From JAXJQF01 sp036311285 (GTDB lineage Bacteria > Pseudomonadota > Gammaproteobacteria > Enterobacterales > Succinivibrionaceae): a stretch of 26,152 nt of DNA. The position numbers were made by a program, and so were the translations under genes. Of the stretch, positions 17,504-25,500 are shown one piece after another (position 1 is the stretch's first letter; the number at the start of each line of letters is the position of its first letter). Location: the NCBI GenBank assembly GCA_036311285.1, contig JAXJQF010000073.1, forward strand, positions 1 to 26,152, written 5' to 3'. The notes beneath the pieces were generated by a model that saw only the letters and a program-made list of their open reading frames with translations, did not search any database and was not told where the DNA came from.

Positions 17504-18770
17504 GTGCGTGACTATGCTCCAAAGATTAAGTGCTTAATATTAGGTAGTCCTGCTTTAAATATCAATTTATATGTTCTTTTTGCAAGATCGATGTTGTCTT
17601 TATATCAATTTATTAGGGGAACATTCTTTATTAAATCTTATGTTAAGGGAAATTTATTAACTCACGACAAGGAACGTGCTAAATCATATGGACAAGATAA
17701 ACTAATAACTAGTCAGATTGCAAGTAACATTCTTTTACAATTATATGAAAACTCTGAAAGAATAGTAGCTGATGCACATGCTATTACTGTTCCTACACAG
17801 TTGTTTATATCTGGTAGTGATTATGTAGTTAAGAGAAAGCACCAAATTAAGCTTTATGAAAATTTAGGAAGCTTTATTAAAGAAAAGCATATTTTAAAGG
17901 GATTCCATCATGATACATTTGGAGAAAAAGACAGAGCAAAGGTATTTGTTCAAATAAAAGAATTTATCTTAGATAGATATAAGGATGATGACTCTGCTTT
18001 AGCTTCACCTAATAGTTTAATTAACTTAGATAAATGGGGGCATAACGCAGACCTTTACAGAAATTTATCTCACAAGGTTTATGACGAATTTATCCTAAGT
18101 AAAAAGTTATATTACATGGTAACTAGATGGTCTTTAGTTACACTTGGTTCGTTATCTAACGGTGTAAAATTAGGTTTAAAAGAAGGCTTTGACTCTGGTT
18201 CAATGCTTGATTATGTATATGAAAACCAAGCTCGTGGTAAGCTTTTAATCGGAAAGCTTTTTGATAAGATTTATTTAGACTCTCCTGGTTGGAAAGGTAT
18301 TAGAACAAGAAAGAGTAATATCGAATATGCTATTAAGTTTGTTTCAGAAAAAATCTCTTCAAATGGAAGCAAGGTTAAATTAGTTGATATTGCGGCAGGT
18401 CACGGTAGATATATTGTCGATGCTTTAAAGGGGATTGATAATTTAGAAAATGCATTATTAAGAGATTATAGTGATATTAACGTGACTCAAGGTAATGAAT
18501 TAATCAATTCATGTAATATGAAAGACAAGGTTAAGTTTGTAAAAGGTGATGCTTTTGATAAGGAATCATTTAAAGGTATTGCTAAACAATTTAATATTGG
18601 TGTTGTAAGTGGTTTATATGAATTATTTAATGATAACCAAGCAATTCTAACATCATTATCAGGAATGTATAAAGAAATTGAAGACGTACAGAAGAATTTA
18701 GAATTTCTAACATTAGTTAAATCATTAAATGAAAAAGAATCTATTGACAAAGATACGGATAAAAATTATA
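17504..18770 (+). pseudogene. Alpha/beta-hydrolase-methyltransferase fusion, truncated at both ends
   Basis: Related to the proteobacterial bifunctional alpha/beta-hydrolase/class I SAM-methyltransferase family. The surviving frame begins abruptly at RDYAPKIKCLILGSPAL, so the first part of the hydrolase, including the nucleophile Ser, is gone. The hydrolase acid and base regions remain (PTQLFISGSDYVV; GFHHDTFGE). The methyltransferase follows with motif I VDIAAGHGRYIVDAL and VVSGLYELFNDNQAILTSL, but the conserved end of the domain is missing after SLSGMYKEIED. NLEFLTLVKSL may be a scrap of the lost HPQLEF-type segment. No start codon with a ribosome site exists; upstream is the DUF4417 relic. 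The frame stays open to 19882 through foreign DNA, which would give a meaningless fusion. Base composition here resembles the native genes. Confidence 0.75.
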
Positions 18771-19882
18771 CTAATGTTAAAGAGGTACAAAATGTAAATA
18801 ATTATAATGAGGAACCAAAAGATGTACGATTTGAAAATAAATTGGAAAGCGTGTCAACCGATAGATCTCAAGACAGTGGATCAGGAGGGGTTAGCGAAAT
18901 ATCAGAAGAGATACGACGTAACGACAACGGAAATGTCGCAAATGATAGCGAAGTACGACCTAACGAAAGAGGAACTGGATCAAATGAGAGTTCTTTATCA
19001 AGATCTACAGAACGACAAGATCGAGATCAAGACGAAGAAAAATCTGGAATTGAAAGTAATTCGACCAATGACTCCATTATTCGAGAGGTTGGAGAAAATC
19101 ATGGAGATGTTCGACGAGGAGCAACTGGGGTTCGAGTTCGAGAAAACGTGGGTAGTGTATCATATGCTACACAACAGAATGGAAATTCTAACTCAAATAA
19201 CAGCTTTGGGACTGTTCAAAGCGACGGATATACAACATATTTATCGAATGGAAATGGACGACCTATATCCGTCGATCCGAAGCGAACCGATTGGCTGGAG
19301 AATACTACATCAAGTGATTTGGGAGGATTTAATACAGAAACCTATATTGAGACTAAGGAGGGAGCTGGACACAGAGGGGATGTGGGACGCAGCAGATTAT
19401 CTGAGCAGTCTGGAGAACGATTTAGCGACACAGTTGAACAATTGGGAGACTCCACCAATGGCAGAACTATTCAGGAATCATGGGATAGAGTGGTTGAGAC
19501 AATACGCGATAGACCTTTATCCGGAGATAACAGAGGAAATAGAGGAGGAAGCTTATTCAATGAGCGTGGGAAGCTGGTCATTTATGAAGATAGAGTATCT
19601 GCTCAAAAATCATCCGAAAAAAATACTGAAAATGTTGGAGGAAGAGGAAACAGCGAAGGAATATTTGACAAAGCTCCAGAATCAAGCAGAACAGATGTAT
19701 CAAACTCATCTAGCTCAACTGAAGAGCGGGTTATCACAGGACGAACAGGAGAAATATCAGACAATGAACGAGTTGATGGCGAAAGAAAAAGTAGTCTATT
19801 CTCTGATTTGTACGCAAACAACAAATTAGATAAATCACAATTAAGTGGAGTTCCGCTATTTTGGATCTATAAAAATCTATAA
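18771..19882 (+). other. Overlapping open frame through the foreign gene
   Basis: In the frame of the truncated hydrolase-methyltransferase, no stop occurs until TAA at 19880-19882, so about 350 codons overlap the 18822 gene in a different + frame. The product would be a disordered Ser/Arg/Gly/Asn/Asp/Glu-rich chain (for example SLSRSTERQDRDQDEE, GDNRGNRGGSLFNERGK) ending GVPLFWIYKNL. The overlap contains no ATG in this frame, so translation would have to enter from upstream. Codon choice in the 18822 gene looks adjusted to keep this frame open. It may be a remnant of a larger mobile-element protein with a low-complexity segment. Reality as protein is unproven. Confidence 0.35.
18822..19829 (+). 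CDS. Foreign 335-residue protein, TnpV-like C-terminus (weak)
   Basis: I choose ATG 18822 because TGAGGA (18808-18813) lies eight bases upstream; the in-frame ATG 18807 lacks such a site. The protein is soluble, helix-rich and unusually rich in Met, Trp, Glu and Leu. Segments include KYDLTKEELDQMRVLYQDL, PLFERLEKIMEMFDEEQLGF and PPMAELFRNHGIEWLRQYA. The last 75 residues (YLLKNHPKK, LTKLQNQAEQMYQ, then a MN..MAKE pattern) weakly resemble TnpV-type proteins of Firmicutes transposons and conjugative elements. The rest is unrecognised. GC is visibly higher than in its neighbours (29 of 60 bases at 19381-19440), and AGA/AGG/ATA codons are frequent, indicating transfer. A second frame is open over its full length (see the overlapping feature). 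It lies among broken genes, so expression is uncertain. Confidence 0.6.
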   Translation: MYDLKINWKACQPIDLKTVDQEGLAKYQKRYDVTTTEMSQMIAKYDLTKEELDQMRVLYQDLQNDKIEIKTKKNLELKVIRPMTPLFERLEKIMEMFDEEQLGFEFEKTWVVYHMLHNRMEILTQITALGLFKATDIQHIYRMEMDDLYPSIRSEPIGWRILHQVIWEDLIQKPILRLRRELDTEGMWDAADYLSSLENDLATQLNNWETPPMAELFRNHGIEWLRQYAIDLYPEITEEIEEEAYSMSVGSWSFMKIEYLLKNHPKKILKMLEEEETAKEYLTKLQNQAEQMYQTHLAQLKSGLSQDEQEKYQTMNELMAKEKVVYSLICTQTTN

Positions 19883-19923
19883 AATATATTTTTTAACAAA
19901 TTAAGCCTTCATCACTAGATTTG

Positions 19924-19951
19924 CTAGCTGATTCTTTTCTAAGTCAGCTAG
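19924..19951. repeat. 8-bp inverted repeat between the foreign ORF and the Fic relic
   Basis: CTAGCTGA (19924-19931) and TCAGCTAG (19944-19951) form a perfect stem with a 12-base loop. No T-run follows. It marks the boundary between the GC-richer segment and the Fic fragment and could be part of a lost element end. Confidence 0.45.
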
Positions 19952-19962
19952 TATTGATCTAA

Positions 19963-20187
19963 GCTCCGGACTCTTTGAAGACTCAGATATTCTTAGATGG
20001 CAATAAACGTGCTTCTGTCATTTTTGCGAACCATTATCTTATTTCACATGGTGGAGGTTTCTTGGTAATTCCTGAAAAGGAAGTACCGGAATTCAAACAA
20101 CTACTTGTAAGATTCTATGAAGGTGAAGATATTGCTATAATTGCAGCATTTATGAAAGAACGTTTCTGGAAAACGATAGAATCCTAA
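19963..20187 (+). pseudogene. Fic-family protein, C-terminal fragment
   Basis: The frame is open after TAA 19960-19962 and reads APDSLKTQIFLDGNKRASVI, ANHYLISHGGGFLVIPEKEV, PEFKQLLVRFYEGED and a final KERFWKTIES. The Fic signature H.F.(D/E)GN(G/K)R is present as QIFLDGNKR, with Gln in place of the catalytic His. This Gln form occurs in a subgroup of Fic relatives as I recall them, so it need not be damage. Everything upstream of the motif (normally more than 100 residues, including the alpha-inhibition helix if it had one) is missing, so it is inactive. A TTG at 19975 is the only possible start and has no clear ribosome site. Fic proteins often belong to toxin-antitoxin or mobile modules, matching the surrounding debris. 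Confidence 0.7.
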
Positions 20188-20195
20188 ATATTACA

Positions 20196-20247
20196 AATAT
20201 TGGGGAGCAAAGTTTGTCTGAATCATTAGAATTTGTTCCCCAATATT
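20196..20247. repeat. 16-bp inverted repeat after the Fic relic
   Basis: AATATTGGGGAGCAAA (20196-20211) pairs with TTTGTTCCCCAATATT (20232-20247); the only non-Watson-Crick position is a G-U pair. The loop is 20 bases. There is no T-tract, so it is either an old terminator or a mobile-element end. It lies 9 bases after the Fic fragment's stop codon. Confidence 0.55.
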
Positions 20248-20259
20248 ATAGAATGTTAA

Positions 20260-20397
20260 AATGAAAAAATACTGCATGCTCATGATTATCCAATAAAAGA
20301 TAACTTAAATGAGAGAACTAATAGATTATCAACTAAAAAAGAATATAAAAAGTATAAGAAATATTTTATAGGACTACCCAAATATGATGAATGGTAA
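20260..20397 (+). pseudogene. C-terminal tail of a possible polymorphic toxin
   Basis: A 45-codon frame without its own ATG (TAA stop just upstream) reads NEILHAHDYPIKDNLNERTN, then a Lys/Tyr-rich stretch and KKYFIGLPKYDEW, ending at TAA 20395-20397. The His-x-His-Asp-Tyr start followed by R, K and Y resembles tails of secreted polymorphic toxins. It overlaps the next reading frame by 14 bases, the usual arrangement of toxin and immunity genes. The toxin body is absent. Function is inferred from arrangement and composition only. Confidence 0.35.
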
Positions 20398-20698
20398 TTT
20401 AGAAGACTTTGCAGAAAATTTATTTTGCGGTCAAGATATATATTTCTCGTATAAAGGACATCATTACTTTATGCAAAGTTATTACGATAAAGAAAAAGAT
20501 GTGCTTGTAACCTATGTTGATTATGACTAGATGCAAGAACCAGACATGGAAGTCCCTAAAGATTTTATTTGGTATTATGAGCAACCAAGATCTGAAGTTA
20601 CTACAAATGGTTTTAATGCTGAAGCATTCTTAAGTGCTCCAATATGGGACGGTAAGACCTTTAGAGAAATAGAGAAAGATGTCTATTGGACTGACTAA
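20384..20698 (+). pseudogene. Small immunity-like protein gene with in-frame TAG
   Basis: From ATG 20384 the frame reads MMNGNLEDFAENLFCGQDIY, then FSYKGHHYFMQSYY..., to TAG at 20528-20530. It then continues in frame from an ATG with MQEPDMEVPKDFIWYYEQPR to AEAFLSAPIWDGKTFREIEK and DVYWTD. Read through, this is one coherent acidic protein of about 104 residues, whose ending (FL.API.DGKTF.E.E....W.D) I associate with small hypothetical proteins of Firmicutes and gut bacteria. One base change (codon 49) explains the break. TAG is an ordinary stop here; the chemoreceptor gene ends with it. An internal restart at ATG 20531 is possible but lacks a clear ribosome site. The start overlaps the end of the toxin-like tail. 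Confidence 0.55.
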
Positions 20699-20843
20699 CT
20701 TTGGTAGAATGGAAGTAAAGTTTTGGTTTAAAACCAAATTAGGGTTTTGATTTAAAATTAAGATTTTTACTAGAATCATGTAAAACTGATTTTAGTGAAA
20801 ATATCATGTTATAGAGTTTTAGAAAAGTAGCTACTAAGAACTT

Positions 20844-20951
20844 ATGCCTAGATTACAAATTAGAGTTGATTATCCAAAGATTGTCATCGCTCATACTCGT
20901 CGTGATGAGTATCAATATAAAGGTGTAAAGATTATAGATATTGCTGATTAG
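20844..20951 (+). pseudogene. C-terminal remnant of a DUF4143-type AAA ATPase
   Basis: The 35-codon frame reads MPRLQIRVDYPKIVIAHTRR then DEYQYKGVKIIDIAD, ending TAG. The pattern '.NYPK.V.......Y.GI..I.IADWLL' closes ATPases with a DUF4143 C-terminal domain; here the expected Trp codon is TAG and the next codons (TTC TTT TAG) replace the hydrophobic pair. Nothing of the ATPase core is visible upstream (20699-20843 is AT-rich and uncoded). A relic with no expected function. Confidence 0.45.
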
Positions 20952-21480
20952 TTCTTTTAGCTTAAAGCAACTTTAACACTTCAAGGTTAATGCCATTTTT
21001 AAATAGTTTTATTATTCGATAAAATATATATCAATTATAAAAATATACTTAAATTATCATTTTTAGATTACATTACCATAATAATCTAAAAATAAGCATA
21101 AGCGTAAATATGCTTAACAAACTTCTATTCGCTTTTGTTTAATCAATATCAATGTTGTTGTTTTATTTAATTACAATAATTTGTGATTATCTTTTCAAAA
21201 TAATTCCTTTTTGTTTGTTTATTTTTGTTGATAGGTTCATTATTTAAATATAACAAGGGAAAATTTATTCTTTATTTTTAAATGAGAAAAAGTCTCGTTT
21301 AAATTTATAAAGGAATATTGCTTTTTATTAAGTTTTATGAACTTAAAATTTAATAAAACGTACATGTGACAGCTAATTTATTTTATATGTAGGTTTTATA
21401 TTAGGTTTCCTAAATATAAAAATATGTTCGAGTAAGAGATCTTAGATATTAGGTCTTTAATATAAGAATGTGAGACTATT
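20952..21480. other. AT-rich leader before the polyferredoxin-PFOR operon
   Basis: No gene seen. Besides the hairpin at 21060-21092 there is a small imperfect hairpin at 21280-21300 (AAATGAGA / TCTCGTTT). The operon promoter must lie here or just upstream, but no -35/-10 pair stands out from the AT-rich background, and I see no clean FNR-type TTGAT-N4-ATCAA site. Confidence 0.5.
21060..21092. terminator. Bidirectional AT-rich hairpin
   Basis: Perfect 11-bp arms TTTTTAGATTA (21060-21070) and TAATCTAAAAA (21082-21092) with an 11-base loop. The A/T-run ends would serve as a terminator in either orientation, insulating the downstream operon from the gene relics. The stem is GC-poor, so strength is doubtful. 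Confidence 0.4.
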
Positions 21481-22596
21481 ATGAGTTCTGAAGATTCAAA
21501 GAAAATGATTGCATTTATACACTGTGAAGGTTGTGCAAGTGGTAAAGCAAGATTCGCTAAAATTGAAGTTTCTTGTAAAGAAGCTGTAGAATTAGGTTTT
21601 TTACGTGATGAATGTAAAAGTGGATGTGTAGGCTGTGGTGACTGTGTTAAATCGTGTAAATTAGGTGCGATTAAAAAATTAGGAAATCAAATTTTTATTG
21701 ATAGAAATATATGTAACGGTTGTGGGGATTGTGTTAAAGCAGGTGTGTGCCCTCAAAAGTTGATCCGTTTAATTCCAGCAGATGCAACTAACTTTATTCC
21801 ATGTTCTTCAAAATGTGATGATGAAGATAGAGTAAGAGCTTTATGTAATTATGGTTGTATCGCTTGCGGTGAATGTGAAAGAGCATGTCCAAGAGGCGCA
21901 GTAAAGATTATTGATAACCACGCAGTAATTGATTATTCAAAGTGTGTTGGGTGTAGTGCATGTACAATTAAATGTAAAAAGAAGATAATTCAAGACACTT
22001 ATCATGACCTGACAAAACTAAAGACTCATGTTGCTTTTGTTAGATGTAGTGGTGGTAATAGAGCTTTTGATAAATTAGAAGGCCGAGGATATAAGGATTG
22101 TAAAGAAGCTTTATTAAATACAAACTTAGAAGCCGAAGGATTATGTACAACAACTTGCTTAGGTCAAGGAAGTTGTACAGCTGTATGTCGTTATGGTGCG
22201 ATTACTATTGTGAAAGGTACTGCTTTTGTTGATATTGAAAAGTGTGTTGGCTGTAGAGATTGTACGTTTGTATGTCCTCAGCATCTAATAAAGATTGTTC
22301 CATACAAGGGTATGAAACAAGTTCCTTGTTCTTCTAAAGATGATTATGAAGATAAGACTAAGGTCTGTGATTCTGGATGTATCGGCTGTGAGGATTGCGT
22401 AAATAATTGTCCTAATGACGCAATTTATATGGAAGAAGCTCATGCGGTTATCGATCCTAACAATTGTATAAATTGTAATATGTGTAGTTATGTATGTCCT
22501 AGAAATGTAATTAAGGAACAAAGTGTTCCAGAGTACATCTATGTACAAAGAGCGATTTTGTCAGGTTCTGATGAAGATGAAGGCAAAGGAGAATAA
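21481..22596 (+). CDS. Tandem RnfB-type polyferredoxin
   Basis: 371-residue soluble iron-sulfur protein made of two copies of the ferredoxin part of RnfB, without RnfB's membrane and DUF-type N-terminus. Module 1 (about 9-170) and module 2 (about 184-345) align at an offset of 174-177 residues. Each has four cysteine motifs: C45/C49/C55/C59, C78/C81/C84/C90, C122/C126/C129/C132/C136 and C155/C158/C161/C165, then C222/C226/C232/C236, C255/C258/C261/C265, C296/C300/C303/C306/C310 and C329/C332/C335/C339. Up to eight [4Fe-4S] clusters are possible. RnfB landmarks such as PCSSK and YGCIACGEC / SGCIGCEDC are kept. It is two bases upstream of nifJ, whose AAAGGAG site lies inside its last codons, so it is probably the electron carrier for PFOR. 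The site before ATG 21481 is weak. It ends in an acidic tail. Confidence 0.88.
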   Translation: MSSEDSKKMIAFIHCEGCASGKARFAKIEVSCKEAVELGFLRDECKSGCVGCGDCVKSCKLGAIKKLGNQIFIDRNICNGCGDCVKAGVCPQKLIRLIPADATNFIPCSSKCDDEDRVRALCNYGCIACGECERACPRGAVKIIDNHAVIDYSKCVGCSACTIKCKKKIIQDTYHDLTKLKTHVAFVRCSGGNRAFDKLEGRGYKDCKEALLNTNLEAEGLCTTTCLGQGSCTAVCRYGAITIVKGTAFVDIEKCVGCRDCTFVCPQHLIKIVPYKGMKQVPCSSKDDYEDKTKVCDSGCIGCEDCVNNCPNDAIYMEEAHAVIDPNNCINCNMCSYVCPRNVIKEQSVPEYIYVQRAILSGSDEDEGKGE

Positions 22597-22598
22597 AA

Positions 22599-25500
22599 AT
22601 GAGAAAGTTAAAAACAATGGACGGATGTACAGCAGCTGCACATGTTGCTTATGCATTCTCTGAAGTGTCTGCAATATATCCTATTACTCCTTCATCTCCG
22701 ATGGCAGAAAGTATGGATGAATGGACTGCACAAGATAGAAGAAATATATTTGGTGAACAAGTTAAGATTATTGAAATGCAATCTGAAGCAGGGGCAGCTG
22801 GTGCTGTTCATGGTTCTATAACAACAGGTTCTTATACATCTACATTTACAGCATCGCAAGGGTTGTTGTTGATGATTCCTAATATGTATAAGTTAGCAGG
22901 TGAACAAACTCCTACTGTATTCCATGTTGCAGCAAGAACATTAGCAACTCATGCTTTATCAATTTTTGGTGATCATTCAGACGTAATGAGTTGTCGTCAA
23001 ACTGGTTTTGCGATGCTTTGTTCTAACAGTGTACAACAAGTTATGGACTTATCAGCTGTAGCTCATTTAGCAACTATTGATGGTAAACTTCCAATGATGA
23101 GTTTCTTTGATGGTTTTAGAACATCTCATGAAAACCAAAAGATCGAGATTTGGGATTATGAAGAACTAAAGTCAATGGTAAATTGGGATGCCATAAAAGC
23201 ATTTAAGAAGAAAGCATTACACCCAGAACACCCATATTGTATGGGGAGTGCCGAACAACCTGAAACATTCTTCCAACACCGTGAAGCTTGTAATAGTGCT
23301 TACTTGTCAACTATTGATGTAGTTGAAAAGTACATGAACATGGTAAACGAAAAGATTGGTACAAACTACAAGCCATTTAATTACTACGGTGCAGAAGATG
23401 CAACTGAAGTTGTAGTAGCAATGGGTAGTGTATGTGAAGCGTTAGAAGAAGTCGTAGATTACTTAAATGCTCAAGGTAAAAAGGTTGGTGTATTAGAAGT
23501 TCATTTATATAGACCATTCTCTGTAAAACACTTATTAAGTGTTATGCCAAAGACAGTTAAGAGTATTGCTGTATTAGATAGAACCAAAGAACCTGGTGGG
23601 GTTGGTGAACCTTTATATCTAGATGTTGTATCTGCTTTACGTGGAACAGAATTTGAAAATTGTACAATCTGTGGTGGTCGTTATGGTTTAGGTTCAAAAG
23701 ATACTCAACCTGGTGACTTAATTGCAGTATATGAAAACTTATGGGCAGATGTTCCAAAGAAAGAATTTACAATTTCAATTATTGATGATGTAACTAATCT
23801 TTCATTAAAGACTTTATCTAACCCTGACGTAGCACCAAAAGGAACTACATCATGTTTATTCTGGGGTTTAGGTGCTGACGGTACAGTTGGAGCCAACAAG
23901 AACTCTGTAAAGATTATTGGTGACTACACCAAGAAAAAGGTTCAAGCTTACTTCCAATACGATTCAAAGAAATCGGGTGGTGTTACTATTTCTCACTTAA
24001 GATTTGGGGACACTCCAATTAAGTCTACTTATTATGTAAAACAAGCTGATTTCGTTGCTTGTCACAACTGTTCATATTTAACTAAATATGAAATGGTTGA
24101 AAACATCAAGGACAATGGATATTTCTTATTAAACTGCCCATGGACTATTGAAGAATTAGATAGATTTATCCCAGCCAAGGTTAAAAAAATTATCGCTGAA
24201 CGTAATGTTCAATTCTATATCTGTGATGCAGTATCAATTGCGAAGAAGATTGGCTTAGGTGCGAGAAGAACTAACACAATTTTACAAGCTGCATTCTTTA
24301 AGCTATCTAATATCATTCCAATTAACGATGCAGTTAAATATATGAAAGAAGCTGCGATTAGAAGTTATAGCAAGAAAGGTCAAGATATTGTTGATATGAA
24401 CTTAGCTGCGATTGATGCAGGTGTTAACAATATAGTTAAGGTTGATGTTCCTTCATCATGGGCAAATGCTATTGATGATGTAAAACCAGTTGAAATGGTA
24501 GGTCGTGATGAAGTTCATTCAAATTACTTAAATAAGATCTTACAACCAACAAATACTTTAATGGGTGACTATGTCCCAGTAAGTGACTTCATGGATGTTG
24601 CTAATGGTATGATTCCATCTGGTACAGCTGCATTTGAAAAGAGATTTATTGCGTCTGATGTTCCTTCATGGGATAAAGACAACTGTATGCAATGTAATCT
24701 TTGTTCATTTGTATGCCCTCATGGTGTAATTCGTCCATTTGATGTAAATAAAGACGTTTTAGACGACGATAAAGTTTATGATATCGTTGAAATGAAGGGG
24801 TGTAAGGGTAAGAAGTTTACTATTGCAATTTCAGCTAAGGATTGTACAGGTTGTGGTTCTTGTGTTGAAATGTGTCCTTCACGTAAGAAAGCTTTAAAGA
24901 TGGTAAATGCATCTGCTGATTATGTTGAAAAAGCACAAAACAAATTTGATGTATTATTCAATAGCATGTTAAAGCAAAAGGATTTAGCTATACCATTTAA
25001 GATGGAATCAGTTAAAGGTTCTCAATACAAGCAACCTTTAATGGAATTCTCTGGAGCATGTCCAGGTTGCGGAGAATCTCCATATGCAAAATTAATTACT
25101 CAGTTATTTGGCGATAGAATGTTTATCGCTAATGCTACTGGTTGTACATCTATTTGGGGTTGTAGTGCTCCAAGTACTCCTTATACAGTTAATGCAGACG
25201 GGAAAGGTCCTGCATGGGCGAACTCTTTATTTGAAGATAACGCAGAATTTGGTTTAGGTATGACTGTATCAATTAAAGCTAGACGAAATGAGATGAAGAC
25301 TCATGTTGAAAAGCTAGTTGATTATGTTGCTGAAGCCAAAGATTGGTTAGACAACATGGATGATGGTAAGTTATCTAAGGTTTACGGAGATAAGTTAGTT
25401 GCTATCTGTAAGGAAAAGCTTGCAGATAACGAAATAGCTAAATACGTAATTGAAAACAAAGATATGCTTGTTAAACCATCAATGTGGATCTTTGGTGGTG

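Noticed and set aside
17504..19882. A single 792-residue protein
   Set aside because: It has no proper start, lacks the hydrolase 5' part, loses the methyltransferase end and then runs through foreign DNA that carries its own gene in another frame. I treat it as a pseudogene plus a separate overlapping frame.
20528..20530. TAG recoded as an amino acid
   Set aside because: TAG ends ordinary genes here (for example the chemoreceptor), and no selenocysteine- or pyrrolysine-type context is visible. A nonsense mutation is simpler.
20722..20738. TTTGGTTT/AAACCAAA hairpin as a terminator
   Set aside because: It is a short AT-rich near-palindrome without a clear T-run, in DNA where such structures are frequent.
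22285..22548. Minus-strand open frames inside the polyferredoxin and nifJ genes
   Set aside because: They are shadows of strongly conserved + strand genes and have no ribosome sites or family resemblance.
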